Numbered from the stretch's first letter, positions 51,768 to 61,993 are shown. The stretch: 64,000 bases of DNA from Neptunicella sp048268085 (GCF_048268085.1 NZ_JBLWWF010000013.1:62001-126000), one strand, 5' to 3'. Notes: generated by a model from the letters alone, not told the origin. Numbers and translations are program-made.

Positions 51768-51912
51768 AAAATTTCCTGTTATGTCTTATAGATAACTAGT
51801 TCTGTGCTACATGAACGAATTTAGTAATAATATAGAGATGAATCAGCATGGTGACTGTTATCAAAGTACGATAAATTACCCCAATGTTTTCAACATTAAT
51901 AGGAACAAATCA

Positions 51913-52866
51913 ATGGCAAACCAATTAGAGAGTTTAAAAGCCCTCACGACTGTTGTAGCAGATACCGGTGATATTGAAGCAATCAAGAAATACCAACCCG
52001 TCGATGCGACCACCAATCCATCTCTTTTACTTAAAGCCTCCGAAATGGAGCAATATCAACCGCTAATTGACCAAGCCGTAGCATGGGCAAAAGAACAATC
52101 CAGCGATCCCGAACAGCAATTAATTGATGCAGGTGACAAACTGGCCGTGGCAATTGGTGCCGAGATAGTCAAAATTGTCCCAGGACGCATTTCTACTGAA
52201 GTGGATGCCCGTTTATCTTTTGACACCGAAGCGACCATTAAAAAAGCCCACCGCTTGATTGAGTTATATCAACAAGCGGGTGTGAGTAAAGACCGCATCC
52301 TGATTAAAATTGCCTCGACTTGGGAAGGCATTAAAGCCGCTGAAGTGCTGGAAAAAGAAGGAATTAACTGTAACCTGACGTTGTTATTCGGTTTCGCTCA
52401 GGCCGTTGCCTGTGCTGAAGCGGGTGCTTATCTGATTTCTCCTTTTGTGGGCCGTATTCTGGATTGGTACAAAGCCAGTACCGGTAAAACCGATTACACT
52501 GCCAGCGATGATCCGGGCGTCATTTCAGTAACTGAAATTTATCAATATTATAAAGATCATGGCTATGACACGGTGGTCATGGGCGCAAGCTTCCGTAATA
52601 CCGGGGAAATCATTGAACTTGCCGGGTGTGATCGTTTAACTATCGGCCCAAGCCTACTGGAAGAGCTGGCCAACAGCGACGCTCCAGTGGTAGCCAAACT
52701 GGTTGACAAAGGTGCCACTAAAACTCCTGGTGCAAAATTAACCGAGCAAGCATTCCGCTGGCAGATGAACGAAGACGCGATGGCGACCGAAAAATTATCT
52801 GAAGGGATCCGTAATTTCGCTGCCGATCAGGTAAAACTGGAAACTCGGTTAAAAAACCTGCTGTAA
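51913..52866 (+). CDS. tal: Transaldolase
   Basis: 317 residues from the ATG at 51913 (AGGA 8 nt upstream); the frame is open to 51811, but transaldolases start with MANQLESLK-like sequence. The DATTNPSLLLKA and catalytic Lys region ILIKIASTWEGIKAAEVLEKEGINCNLTLLF identify a TalB-type enzyme of the non-oxidative pentose phosphate pathway. Followed by pgi. Confidence 0.97.
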   Translation: MANQLESLKALTTVVADTGDIEAIKKYQPVDATTNPSLLLKASEMEQYQPLIDQAVAWAKEQSSDPEQQLIDAGDKLAVAIGAEIVKIVPGRISTEVDARLSFDTEATIKKAHRLIELYQQAGVSKDRILIKIASTWEGIKAAEVLEKEGINCNLTLLFGFAQAVACAEAGAYLISPFVGRILDWYKASTGKTDYTASDDPGVISVTEIYQYYKDHGYDTVVMGASFRNTGEIIELAGCDRLTIGPSLLEELANSDAPVVAKLVDKGATKTPGAKLTEQAFRWQMNEDAMATEKLSEGIRNFAADQVKLETRLKNLL

Positions 52867-52883
52867 TTGACCATTAATATAAA

Positions 52884-52980
52884 GGATTGTTCACCTTCAT
52901 GATTCTCTATTTGTGAGAGATGCAAATGAAGCGTCAACAATCCGATATAATTTGATAAAATATAGGGCATAGCATTGCCC
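52884..52980 (+). ncRNA. Structured intergenic RNA between tal and pgi: three-tier hairpin plus terminator
   Basis: Nested pairs GGATTGTT/AACAATCC (52884-52891 and 52936-52943), CTTCAT/ATGAAG (52895-52900 and 52926-52931) and TCTCT/AGAGA (52904-52908 and 52916-52920). Then TATAAT (52946-52951), a promoter-like -10, and then GGGCA/TGCCC (52965-52969 and 52976-52980) followed by TTTTT, a small Rho-independent terminator 24 nt before pgi. It may be the end of the tal mRNA, a leader/attenuator of pgi, or a small RNA. Confidence 0.35.
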
Positions 52981-53008
52981 TTTTTAATTTCTAATTCAGG
53001 AACTCACT

Positions 53009-54640
53009 ATGACATTACTTTCTGCTACACCAGCTTGGCACAATTTACAGAAGCTGGCTGATTCCCTTCAATCTCAACATATGCGTGACTGGTTCGCAGC
53101 CGATCCGAAGCGGGCAGAAAAGTTCAGTATTGAAAGTTGTGGTATTTTTCTGGATTACTCTAAAAACCGGATTAATGATGCGGTTTTACAAGGTTTGTTT
53201 GATTTAGCCAAACAACAAAATGTTGAAGCCAAGCGCGATGCCATGTTTGCCGGTGAGATTATCAACGCCACCGAACAACGAGCGGTACTGCATACGGCAT
53301 TACGTAACTTTTCTGACCAGCCTGTATTAGTAGATGGTAAAGACGTGATGCCTGAAGTGCGTGATTGCCAACAAAAAATGCAACAACTGGTAAGTAAAAT
53401 CCACTCTGGTGAACACAAAGGTTATACCGGCAAGTCAATTACCGATGTCGTTGCCATTGGTATCGGTGGTTCATTTTTAGGCCCTAAAATCATGTCAGAG
53501 GCGTTAAAACCTTATTGGCATAAAGGTCTTAAAGTGCATTTTGTGGCGAACGTAGATGGTTGTCATATTGCCGATGTATTGGCAGAGCGCGATCATGAAC
53601 AAACCTTAGTGCTAATGTCATCCAAATCCTTTACCACTCAGGAGACCTTGCAAAATACGCTCACGGCTAAAGACTGGTTCCTGAATCAAGGGGGGTCACA
53701 ACAGGATATTGCGCTGCACTTTATGGCGGTGTCTTCCAATATTAAAGCCGCAACTGAGTTTGGGATTGCGGAGGATAATATTTTCCCAATGTGGGATTGG
53801 GTAGGTGGCCGTTACTCTTTATGGTCCGCGATAGGTTTACCTATTGCATTAGCATTGGGCTATGACAACTATCAAGCCATGCTAAAAGGCGCCTTTGCCA
53901 TGGATGAGCATTTTAAAACCGCCCCACTGGAACAAAATTTGCCGGTTATTATGGGATTATTAGGCAGTTGGTATATCAACTTTTTTGGCGCGCAAAGCCA
54001 CGTATTGTTGCCTTATTACCATTATATGCGCGGGTTCCCCGCCTATATTCAACAATTGGATATGGAAAGTAACGGTAAATCGGTAACCACTGATAATGAC
54101 GTGACCGATTATGCTACCGGCCCGGTCATTTGGGGCAGTGAAGGCACCAACGGTCAACATTCTTTCCATCAGTTAATTCACCAGGGCCAGGTATTGATTC
54201 CAGCTGACTTTATGCTGCCATTAAATGTGCCTAACTCTGCCGACCCACATCACGCCATGCTGGCATCAAACTGTTTTGCCCAGTCACAAGCCTTAATGCA
54301 AGGCAAAACCTTAGAGCAAGCTCAGCAAGAGTTGCAAGCGAGCGGAAAGTCTGACGACGGACTCGCGCAGCATAAAGCTATGCCAGGCAATAAACCCAGT
54401 AATACTTTGTTATTTGATCAACTTGACCCACATACTCTCGGTGCATTAGTCGCCTTATATGAACACAAAGTATTTGTTCAAGGTGCCATTTGGGGTATTA
54501 ACTCATTTGATCAATGGGGTGTTGAGCTAGGTAAAGTGATGGGAAATCAAATATTAGATAAGCTACAAGATAAAAATCAAGCATGTGATTTTGATAGCTC
54601 AACCAATCATTTAGTCGAGCGTTTTAGACGAGCCAACTAA
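53009..54640 (+). CDS. pgi: Glucose-6-phosphate isomerase
   Basis: A 543-residue enzyme of glycolysis/gluconeogenesis. VVAIGIGGSFLGPKIMSEAL, LMSSKSFTTQETLQN, FPMWDWVGGRYSLWSAIGLPIALALG and the signature GSWYINFFGAQSHVLLPYYHYM and EGTNGQHSFHQLIHQG are intact. Length is normal. Shine-Dalgarno-like CAGGA lies upstream. Confidence 0.98.
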   Translation: MTLLSATPAWHNLQKLADSLQSQHMRDWFAADPKRAEKFSIESCGIFLDYSKNRINDAVLQGLFDLAKQQNVEAKRDAMFAGEIINATEQRAVLHTALRNFSDQPVLVDGKDVMPEVRDCQQKMQQLVSKIHSGEHKGYTGKSITDVVAIGIGGSFLGPKIMSEALKPYWHKGLKVHFVANVDGCHIADVLAERDHEQTLVLMSSKSFTTQETLQNTLTAKDWFLNQGGSQQDIALHFMAVSSNIKAATEFGIAEDNIFPMWDWVGGRYSLWSAIGLPIALALGYDNYQAMLKGAFAMDEHFKTAPLEQNLPVIMGLLGSWYINFFGAQSHVLLPYYHYMRGFPAYIQQLDMESNGKSVTTDNDVTDYATGPVIWGSEGTNGQHSFHQLIHQGQVLIPADFMLPLNVPNSADPHHAMLASNCFAQSQALMQGKTLEQAQQELQASGKSDDGLAQHKAMPGNKPSNTLLFDQLDPHTLGALVALYEHKVFVQGAIWGINSFDQWGVELGKVMGNQILDKLQDKNQACDFDSSTNHLVERFRRAN

Positions 54641-54642
54641 CA

Positions 54643-56016
54643 TCATTGGACGACGATGAGCGGCAAGGTCAGTGTGATCACTGTACCTTGCTGTAATTCC
54701 GATTCAACCTCAATATCTCCCTGTAAACGATTTTTAACCAAATTAAAAATAATCGACAAACCTAAACCACTGCCACCTAAACCTCTATTGGTGGTGAAGA
54801 AAGGCTCAAAAATTTGCGATAAGGTTTCACGGTCCATACCACAACCATTATCTGCAAACCGGATTGCTACTTTTTCATCCTGATAGTCTAGAGACAGCGT
54901 GATTTTATTGCCGTTATTATGCTCAAACGCATGAATACAGGCGTTATTCACCAAGTTTGTCATAATTTGTGCGATTGCGCCGGGATAAGACCGCATCGCA
55001 ATGCTCTCTCCCGGCAAAAAGTCCATCTGAACCGAATGAGGCTTTAAAATAGGATTTAAGCTACTTAATACCACTTCAATATAAGAACGTAATTCAAATT
55101 CCACTATTTCGACCACATTCTGATCCACCGCGGTCTGTTTAAAGTTATGGATCAACGATGCTGCACGATGAATATTGTTATGAATCAACTCCATCGATTC
55201 GGCTAATTCATCCAAACGTTTCGACATTTTCGTTTTGGTTAGAGTATTTTGCTCAAATTCAGAACGTAATTTTGCTAATACATACTGGCTATGACTATTA
55301 CCGGTAACGGCTATACCGATGGGGGTATTCACTTCATGGGAGATCCCCGCCACTAATCGTCCCAAGGCAGCCATTTTTTCACTCTCAATCAAGTTCTGCT
55401 GCATGGCTTTGAGTTCATCCAGTGAGTTAGTCAGGCGTTCAGTACGTTGACTCACCTTTCGTTCCAACTCCTGATTACTTTTACGTAATTTTCGCTCGTA
55501 TTGGTTACGTTCATGAGCGCTGATAGCGCGGCCGAACAAATCGGCAACACTGGCACAAAAATGTTGCTCATCCTCATCCCAGTGTTTGGCTGGACCAATA
55601 TTTTCTGCACACAAAATACCAATCATCTCACCACGGTGCCGAATAGGACAATCCAACATTGAACTAATATTTAAGGGTTTAAGATAAGACTCGGCAAATT
55701 CAATTGTGTGCGGATTAGTCTGGGCGTCGTTAGCCACAATCTTGCGATCCGTATCAAGCGCGGAAAAATATAAAGGGTAATCGATCCGTTTGAGTAACAG
55801 ACCTTCTTGTTTTAAATCATGGTGGGTATCAATCAATAAGCGACATTGAATCGCGTCCAGTTCTTTATTGAACAACCAAATACCTGCTCGTTTTATCTTT
55901 AATCCTGCCATTGTTGACGCAACAATTAAGTCAGCAGCGGCGTCCAGATCACCGGCATCAATCAATGAAGAACGGGACACATCTAATAAAATATCTTCTA
56001 ATTCATGCCTCATCAC
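54643..56016 (-). CDS. GAF-domain sensor histidine kinase
   Basis: A 457-residue soluble kinase: GAF domain at 1-160 (AGIWLFNKELDAIQCRLLIDTHH, DCPIRHRGEMIGILCAENIGPAKHWDEDEQHFCASVADLFGRAI), a coiled coil (170-210), DHp helix with MAALGRLVAGISHEVNTPIGIAV (His in GISHEVNTP), and HATPase with TNLVNNACIHAF (N box), ADNGCGMD (G1) and GLGGSGLGLSIIFNLV (G2). No receiver or output domain and no adjacent response regulator, so its partner lies elsewhere. Convergent to pgi with 2 nt between. Confidence 0.9.
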   Translation of the reverse strand: MMRHELEDILLDVSRSSLIDAGDLDAAADLIVASTMAGLKIKRAGIWLFNKELDAIQCRLLIDTHHDLKQEGLLLKRIDYPLYFSALDTDRKIVANDAQTNPHTIEFAESYLKPLNISSMLDCPIRHRGEMIGILCAENIGPAKHWDEDEQHFCASVADLFGRAISAHERNQYERKLRKSNQELERKVSQRTERLTNSLDELKAMQQNLIESEKMAALGRLVAGISHEVNTPIGIAVTGNSHSQYVLAKLRSEFEQNTLTKTKMSKRLDELAESMELIHNNIHRAASLIHNFKQTAVDQNVVEIVEFELRSYIEVVLSSLNPILKPHSVQMDFLPGESIAMRSYPGAIAQIMTNLVNNACIHAFEHNNGNKITLSLDYQDEKVAIRFADNGCGMDRETLSQIFEPFFTTNRGLGGSGLGLSIIFNLVKNRLQGDIEVESELQQGTVITLTLPLIVVQ

Positions 56017-56231
56017 CCTTCCCTATAACTTGTCCTTGTTAGGCTAATATACAGACTTTAAGCTAAGTTTTATAAATATCAATTACTTATAACTTGGCCA
56101 TATTGACCATAGTAAGAATAGCAACTCTCATAAAAACGTCATACTCCGTTAATATTATGTAAATAAAACTATTTTACTTTAGGCCTTCCTATGGTATACC
56201 AATATAGCAGTTTCATCTGAAGGAGATCAGT

Positions 56232-56408
56232 GTGGATAAGTCAAGTTTAATGTCAATGTTAGACCTGGAAACTCGCTCAGCGAAAACCAAAAAGAAAAAG
56301 CGCAAATGGAGAGAAATTGAAGCAATACATGATCAGTATCGTTTAAGAAAAGAACTAGAAGAAATTGATTCACTGAACGAACTGGATACATTGGAAATGT
56401 CGATGTAA
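56232..56408 (+). CDS. DUF3545 family small protein
   Basis: 58 residues from a GTG at 56232 with AAGGAG 7 nt upstream. A basic middle (AKTKKKKRKWREIEAIHDQYRL) followed by an acidic helix (RKELEEIDSLNELDTLE) is the DUF3545 plan, common in Alteromonadales and Vibrio. Followed directly by a strong terminator, so it is probably a single-gene unit. Function unknown. Confidence 0.75.
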   Translation: MDKSSLMSMLDLETRSAKTKKKKRKWREIEAIHDQYRLRKELEEIDSLNELDTLEMSM

Positions 56409-56413
56409 ACACC

Positions 56414-56442
56414 AAGCCCCGCATAGTATGCGGGGCTTTTTT
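56414..56442 (+). terminator. Rho-independent terminator after the DUF3545 gene
   Basis: 10-bp arms AAGCCCCGCA (56414-56423) and TGCGGGGCTT (56429-56438), loop TAGTA, then TTTT. Lies between convergent DUF3545 and ung. Confidence 0.9.
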
Positions 56443-56460
56443 GTATATATCCACTGGATA

Positions 56461-57120
56461 TTACAAACGCCAGTTAATCGGCTGTTTGCCCTGCTCGGCT
56501 AATAATTTGTTAGCTTGGGAGAAGTGTTTACAACCAAAAAATCCGCGATACGCAGATAATGGTGATGGATGAGGGCCGGCTAATACATGATGCCGCTGCT
56601 TATCAATAATACGCCCTTTCTTTTGGGCATGGCTTCCCCATAGCATAAATACCAAGCCTTCAGTGTGCTGATTAAGTTGTTCTATGACCTTATCAGTAAA
56701 TCGTTCCCAACCGATTTTGCTATGGGAATGAGCTTGACCCCGCTCGACAGTGAGCACCGTATTAAGCAGTAATACACCTTGCTCAGCCCAAGACTGTAAA
56801 TAGCCATGAGAGGGTATTTGAAAACCTTCAATATCCGTTGCCAGCTCTTTGTACATATTTTGCAAAGAAGGGGGAGCAGGTATATCGGGTTTGACTGAAA
56901 AACATAAACCATGCGCCTGGCCTGGCCCATGATAAGGATCCTGCCCTAAGATCACGACTTTTACCTTATCTAAGGGCGTTAATTTAAAAGCATTAAACAC
57001 GTCTGCAGCCGGGGGGTAAACTTCAACTCCCTCAGCGCGACGTTGCTGCACAAAAGCCATGATCTGCTGAAAATAATCTTGCTGTTTTTCACTTCCCAGC
57101 AGTTCACTCCAGTCCATCAT
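56461..57120 (-). CDS. ung: Uracil-DNA glycosylase
   Basis: A 219-residue family-1 glycosylase. The catalytic motif VILGQDPYHGPGQAHGLCFSV (water-activating Asp), GVLLLNTVLTVERGQAHSH, and the leucine-loop HPSPLSAYRGFFGCKHFSQAN are intact. Removes uracil from DNA at the start of base-excision repair. Overlaps thrC by 4 nt and is probably read as the end of the thr operon. Confidence 0.97.
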   Translation of the reverse strand: MMDWSELLGSEKQQDYFQQIMAFVQQRRAEGVEVYPPAADVFNAFKLTPLDKVKVVILGQDPYHGPGQAHGLCFSVKPDIPAPPSLQNMYKELATDIEGFQIPSHGYLQSWAEQGVLLLNTVLTVERGQAHSHSKIGWERFTDKVIEQLNQHTEGLVFMLWGSHAQKKGRIIDKQRHHVLAGPHPSPLSAYRGFFGCKHFSQANKLLAEQGKQPINWRL

Positions 57121-58424
57121 GATTGAATATTCAACTCACGATACAAATAGTCTTTAAGTAAACCAAAGTCATTATCCAACTCAACGGATAAAATTTCTTT
57201 ACCCGCGCACTCCGCCAATTCTGGAGGTAAGCTGATTGGTTGACCTAATACATTTTCAACGCTTTCTTTGAATTTGGCAGGATGAGCCGTCCCCAGGAAA
57301 ATCCCTGTTTGCCCTTCGGTTAACTGCTTAGTTAACGCTCGGTAAGCCACTGCTGCATGTGGTTCACTGACATAACCTAGTTGAGCAAGCTGCTTCATGG
57401 CCAGCTGGGTATAATCTTCATCAACCGCCTGGCCACTTAATACATCTTTATCCAAATAATTAAATTCAAACAAGGCTTCAATACGCGGCCAATTATTAGG
57501 TTGACTCACATCCATTGCATTAGACATGGTCGCCACGGTAGGTTCGGGAGCCCATTCGCCTGTTTTCAAATAACGGGGAACCGTATCGTTGCTATTGGTC
57601 GCGGCAACAAAATGTTTGATCGGTAATCCCATAGTTTTAGCTAACATGGCCGCGGTTAAGTTACCAAAGTTACCGCTAGGAATAGAAAGAACCACATCGT
57701 TACGTTTATCTTTAGGGATCTGCGCAAAGGCTTCAAAGTAATAACAAATTTGCGCTAATAAACGACTGATATTAATTGAATTCGCCGAGTTAAGATGAAT
57801 ATCATCACGCACTTTTTGATTATCAAAAGCCGATTTAACTAATTGTTGGCAATCATCAAAATCTCCATTGATCGCCACGGTACGTATATTGTCACCCAAA
57901 GTGGCAAACATTTTTTCCTGTAACAGGCTGATTTTACCTTTTGGATACAGAATAACTACCCGGATATTCGCTAGCCCATGAAATGCGTGAGCAACCGCAG
58001 CGCCGGTATCACCTGATGTAGCTGTTAAAATAGTAATGGGTCGGTCACCAGCAATTTTAGCTAAGCATTGGGCCATAAAGCGGCCACCAAAATCTTTAAA
58101 CGCTAACGTTGGGCCATGGAATAATTCCAGACAAAAAACATTATCGTCAACCGCAACTAAAGGAGCGCCAAAACTAAATGCGGTACTAACAATCTCACTC
58201 ATTTCTGCTGGTGTTAGTTCATCGCCAATCAAGCGACTTAAAATAGTACTACTACGAGTTACAAGATCTTGTTCCAGCAAAGCGTCTATATCATCAAATT
58301 TCGGTATCTCAGCTGGAAAAAACAAGCCCTGATTATTACCCAAACCTTTTTGCAAGGCCTCTGAAAAACTTACTCGTTGGTTAGTGTCTTTTAAATTAAA
58401 CAGTTCCAAATTCTTTACCTTCAC
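57117..58424 (-). CDS. thrC: Threonine synthase
   Basis: About 435 residues (GTG at 58424), or 430 if the TTG at 58409 is used; the TTG gives ELFNLKDTNQ, which fits the usual ThrC start better and has AAGG upstream. The PLP lysine is in LAFKDFGGRFMAQCL, with ILTATSGDTGAAVAHAF and VLSIPSGNFGNLTAAMLA as further motifs. Converts phosphohomoserine to threonine. Overlaps thrB by 29 nt if the GTG is used. Confidence 0.95.
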   Translation of the reverse strand: MKVKNLELFNLKDTNQRVSFSEALQKGLGNNQGLFFPAEIPKFDDIDALLEQDLVTRSSTILSRLIGDELTPAEMSEIVSTAFSFGAPLVAVDDNVFCLELFHGPTLAFKDFGGRFMAQCLAKIAGDRPITILTATSGDTGAAVAHAFHGLANIRVVILYPKGKISLLQEKMFATLGDNIRTVAINGDFDDCQQLVKSAFDNQKVRDDIHLNSANSINISRLLAQICYYFEAFAQIPKDKRNDVVLSIPSGNFGNLTAAMLAKTMGLPIKHFVAATNSNDTVPRYLKTGEWAPEPTVATMSNAMDVSQPNNWPRIEALFEFNYLDKDVLSGQAVDEDYTQLAMKQLAQLGYVSEPHAAVAYRALTKQLTEGQTGIFLGTAHPAKFKESVENVLGQPISLPPELAECAGKEILSVELDNDFGLLKDYLYRELNIQS

Positions 58425-59373
58425 TACATATTGATCCGTTTGGATCTAATTTACATATATGGCTAAATCCATCATTACTTTGTATGTAATGACTGGCCAA
58501 AAATTGTTGAATTCGTTCAGCATGAGCCAAATCATCAGTGACTGCAAATACCGTTGGCCCGGAGCCGGAAATACCGAATGCCAAGGCGCCATTTTGCATG
58601 GCAAATTCACGACTTTGATCGAATCCCGGTAATAGGGATTTACGATAAGGTTCGGCAATCACATCGGTCATCATCGAAGCGGCCAAAGCTCGGTCCCCTC
58701 GGTGCAATGCATCCACGAATACCCCTAATTGACGACCAAACTTAATGCTGTCGGCCAAACTAATCTGTTGGGGTAAGATTTTGCGCGCAGCCGCCGTAGA
58801 AACGCTTAAGCCAGAATAACAACTTACCCAATACCAGTCCGCAAAGATAGGTAATTGAGTGGCAATTTGTTCACCCTGCTCGATCATTAAGGTCATGCCA
58901 CCCAAATAGCATGGGGCAACGTTATCATAGTGCACACTACCGCTGATTTGACCTTCCAACTCGCCCATCATCAATAACATCTGATTTGAGCTAAAAGGGC
59001 TACCGTAAAATTGATTTAGCGCATCAAATGCTGCCACGATTGAGCTAGCGCTGGATCCCAACCCACTACCGATTGGCAGGTTCTTGCTCAAGAGCATTTT
59101 TGCTGGACCAGCGGCCATTTGATGCTGTTGTAATTGTTGCTGAAAATAATGATAGGCATGAGCCACTATATTATCAGCCAAGCTGCCGGGCAATTTATCG
59201 GCAAAACGGCCGGTGACTTGTAGAGAAAACTCGTTGGCTGCTGATACGGTCACTTCGTCTCCCAACAGGCTGCCGTCCAGAGGTTTTAGTGCCGCACCAA
59301 GAATATCAAAGCCCAAGCTAACGTTACCGATAGAGGCAGGCGCATAGGCTTTTACGGGCATTCGCTGAGCCAT
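58396..59373 (-). CDS. thrB: Homoserine kinase
   Basis: About 325 residues from the ATG at 59373, which has AGGAGA 4 nt upstream and overlaps the thrA stop (TAATG). GHMP-kinase motifs: KAYAPASIGNVSLGFDILGAAL, the P-loop NLPIGSGLGSSASSIVAAFDALN, and AFGISGSGPTVFAV near the C-terminus. Phosphorylates homoserine in threonine synthesis. Confidence 0.97.
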   Translation of the reverse strand: MAQRMPVKAYAPASIGNVSLGFDILGAALKPLDGSLLGDEVTVSAANEFSLQVTGRFADKLPGSLADNIVAHAYHYFQQQLQQHQMAAGPAKMLLSKNLPIGSGLGSSASSIVAAFDALNQFYGSPFSSNQMLLMMGELEGQISGSVHYDNVAPCYLGGMTLMIEQGEQIATQLPIFADWYWVSCYSGLSVSTAAARKILPQQISLADSIKFGRQLGVFVDALHRGDRALAASMMTDVIAEPYRKSLLPGFDQSREFAMQNGALAFGISGSGPTVFAVTDDLAHAERIQQFLASHYIQSNDGFSHICKLDPNGSICSEGKEFGTV

Positions 59374-61835
59374 TATATCTCCTGCTTCCACGGTAATGTA
59401 CGCATCACGTCGGCAAATACTCCAGCTGCTGTCACAGCCCCACCCGCACCATAGCCGCGGATAACAAAGGGTAACGGACGGTAATACTGACTATGAATAG
59501 CCAACGCATTTTCACCATCCTTAACTGCATGTAACGGATGCGTAGCGTCCACCTTATCAATAAACACTTTACATTTTCCTTGCTCAATTTGGCCGGTATA
59601 GCGCAACACTTTACCTTCTTTAGCCGCATTGGAGACTTTATCCTGAAACGCTTTATCTAATTGAGGCAGTTTTTGCATAAATTCTTCAACACTGCCGCTG
59701 GCATCAAAAAAGTCAGGTAACACTGATTCAATTTCAATATCTTTTAATTCCATTTTCATGCCCGCTTCACGAGCCATAATCAACAGCTTGCGTGCCACAT
59801 CCATGCCGCTTAAATCATCGCGAGGATCGGGTTCGGTAAAACCATTCTTGCGGGCAACGGCCGTCGCTTCGGATAAACTCAAGCCTTCTTCTAACTTACC
59901 AAAAATGAATGATAGTGAACCGGATAATATACCTTCAAAACGTACTAATTTGTCACCTGCATAGATGAGCTTTTGTAAATTTTCAATAACCGGCAAACCT
60001 GCTCCAACCGTGGTTTCATATAAAAATTGACGACGAGTATTGAGTGCAGTTTCACGTAGTTTATTATAAAACTCCATGCTACTTGTATTAGCTTTTTTAT
60101 TCGGTGTAACCACATGAAAACCAGCTAACATAATTTCAACATATTGGTCAGCAATAACGTTGCTGGTAGTACAATCAATCACCACCGGATTAACCAAACT
60201 GTTAGCTTGAGAAAATTGCTGTAAAAGTTGAATTGAAAAACGTTTTTCACTATTAAGTAGTGCAGCTTTCCAATCACTATTCAGATCGATGCCGCCACTT
60301 TGCAGCAGGAGATGTTGGCTATTGGCAATACCATAAACTCGCAACCGGATATTACGCGCCAATAATTGCTCTTGCTGACGGGAAATTTGTTGCAGTAACT
60401 CGCCTCCAACCGTTCCACAGCCAACTAAAAACGCATCGATGGTATGCACATCGGAAAAGAAATTATGATGCACCACTTTAACCGCTTCTTTGGCTTTACG
60501 ACTTTCAATCACCGCCGAAATGGAACGCTCAGACGAGCCTTGTGCAATGGCCACAATGTTAACTCGAGTTTGGGTTAGTGACGTAAAAAAGCGCGCTGCC
60601 AGACCTTGATGTTTGCGCATACCGTCACCAACTAACGAAATAATCGCTAAGTCTTCACGTAGCTCAATTGGCTCCAGTAACTGATTAGCCAACTCAAGCT
60701 CGAATTCATCATGCAATAAATCATGTGCCCGTTGCGCATCTTTACTGTAGATACAAAAACTGATGCTGTATTCAGATGATGATTGGGTAATGAGTACAAT
60801 TGAAATATTAGCATTAGATATGACCTCGAAAATACGACTAGCCATACCAACCATCCCTTTCAATCCGGGACCTGCCACATTAAACATTGTTAGGTCTTCC
60901 AGATGGGAAATACCTTTTACACTGGTCCATATTTCACTAGGTTGATTGCTAATTAATGTGCCGGGAGCAGAAGGATTAAGAGTATTTTTAATCAGGCAAG
61001 GAATATGGTGTTGAGCAATAGGACCAATCGTTTTTGGATGCAGTACCTTGGCTCCAAAATAGGATAGTTCCATGGCCTCCTGATAAGTAAGCTTATCGAG
61101 TAATACCGCCCCTTCCACCTGATTAGGATCAGCATTGTAAACCCCATCAACATCAGTCCAAATTTCACAGCACTCAGCTTTTAAGCAGGCGGCTAATATT
61201 GCGGCTGAATAATCAGAACCATTTCGGCCCAGGGTGACTTTTTCTCCCTGATGATTGACTGCCACAAAACCAGGCATAATTAATACTTCATCTTCGCCAT
61301 ATTCAAAATCTGCAAAGCGGGCGATGCTCGTACTCATATCCGCGATACTATCCAGATATTCACCTTCAGCCACCACATATTGAGTCGGCTCGACAATCTG
61401 ATTAGCTTGCCCTGTAGCAGATAACAGTTGGCTAAATATATTAACGCTTACATATTCCCCTAAGCTCAAGATCTGAGCAGTAATAGGATCGGGACTACAG
61501 CGTAATAATTGGATACCGGCAAGTTGGCTTTCTAAACCTTGTAACTTTTCATCAATAAAAGCCTGTAATCCCGGCGCATCAAAGTCACTTAGTTCATTTT
61601 TAATATCTGCCACAATGCCGGTCAACGTCATACGTAACTTGGCAAGCAATTCAAGATAATCATTACCTGCGGCTGCTTGTTCAACTAACAAAGATAACGC
61701 ATTTGTGACCCCTTTGGGGGCGGAAAGTACAACTGCAGCACCAGATTCGGTATGAATGGTGTGGACGATGTCCCTGACATTTAAATAACGTCTAGCATCT
61801 GCTAACGACGACCCACCAAATTTTAAAACTTTCAT
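59373..61835 (-). CDS. thrA: Bifunctional aspartokinase I / homoserine dehydrogenase I
   Basis: An 820-residue fusion: aspartokinase (MKVLKFGGSSLADARRYLNV, ITLGRNGSDYSAAILAA type segment), two ACT domains (about 310-455), and homoserine dehydrogenase (FLVGCGTVGGELLQQI, TPNKKANTSS, ETTVGAGLPVIENLQKL, GILSGSLSFIFG, PRDDLSGMDVARKLLIMAREAG). First committed step and third step of threonine synthesis. First structural gene of the thr operon, under the leader peptide/attenuator and the putative Met boxes. Confidence 0.97.
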   Translation of the reverse strand: MKVLKFGGSSLADARRYLNVRDIVHTIHTESGAAVVLSAPKGVTNALSLLVEQAAAGNDYLELLAKLRMTLTGIVADIKNELSDFDAPGLQAFIDEKLQGLESQLAGIQLLRCSPDPITAQILSLGEYVSVNIFSQLLSATGQANQIVEPTQYVVAEGEYLDSIADMSTSIARFADFEYGEDEVLIMPGFVAVNHQGEKVTLGRNGSDYSAAILAACLKAECCEIWTDVDGVYNADPNQVEGAVLLDKLTYQEAMELSYFGAKVLHPKTIGPIAQHHIPCLIKNTLNPSAPGTLISNQPSEIWTSVKGISHLEDLTMFNVAGPGLKGMVGMASRIFEVISNANISIVLITQSSSEYSISFCIYSKDAQRAHDLLHDEFELELANQLLEPIELREDLAIISLVGDGMRKHQGLAARFFTSLTQTRVNIVAIAQGSSERSISAVIESRKAKEAVKVVHHNFFSDVHTIDAFLVGCGTVGGELLQQISRQQEQLLARNIRLRVYGIANSQHLLLQSGGIDLNSDWKAALLNSEKRFSIQLLQQFSQANSLVNPVVIDCTTSNVIADQYVEIMLAGFHVVTPNKKANTSSMEFYNKLRETALNTRRQFLYETTVGAGLPVIENLQKLIYAGDKLVRFEGILSGSLSFIFGKLEEGLSLSEATAVARKNGFTEPDPRDDLSGMDVARKLLIMAREAGMKMELKDIEIESVLPDFFDASGSVEEFMQKLPQLDKAFQDKVSNAAKEGKVLRYTGQIEQGKCKVFIDKVDATHPLHAVKDGENALAIHSQYYRPLPFVIRGYGAGGAVTAAGVFADVMRTLPWKQEI

Positions 61836-61937
61836 CTGCTGCTCCTGCTCTTTTGTGTTGTCTATCTTAAATCTAAACCATCAAAAAATAACTAAAAACA
61901 CTTAGTATGTTTGGCTTCGATAAATACTTATTAAGCC

Positions 61938-61972
61938 TAAAAAAAAACCCGCTTCCTAGTTAGGTCGCGGGC
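61938..61972 (-). terminator. thr operon attenuator
   Basis: On the minus strand CCCGC and GCGGG (forward 61948-61952 and 61968-61972) frame an inner CCTA/TAGG stem, followed by nine T. It lies 22 nt after the leader peptide stop and about 100 nt before thrA, the standard position for an attenuator terminator. Confidence 0.9.
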
Positions 61973-61993
61973 TTTAATAATTTAATCTACGCA

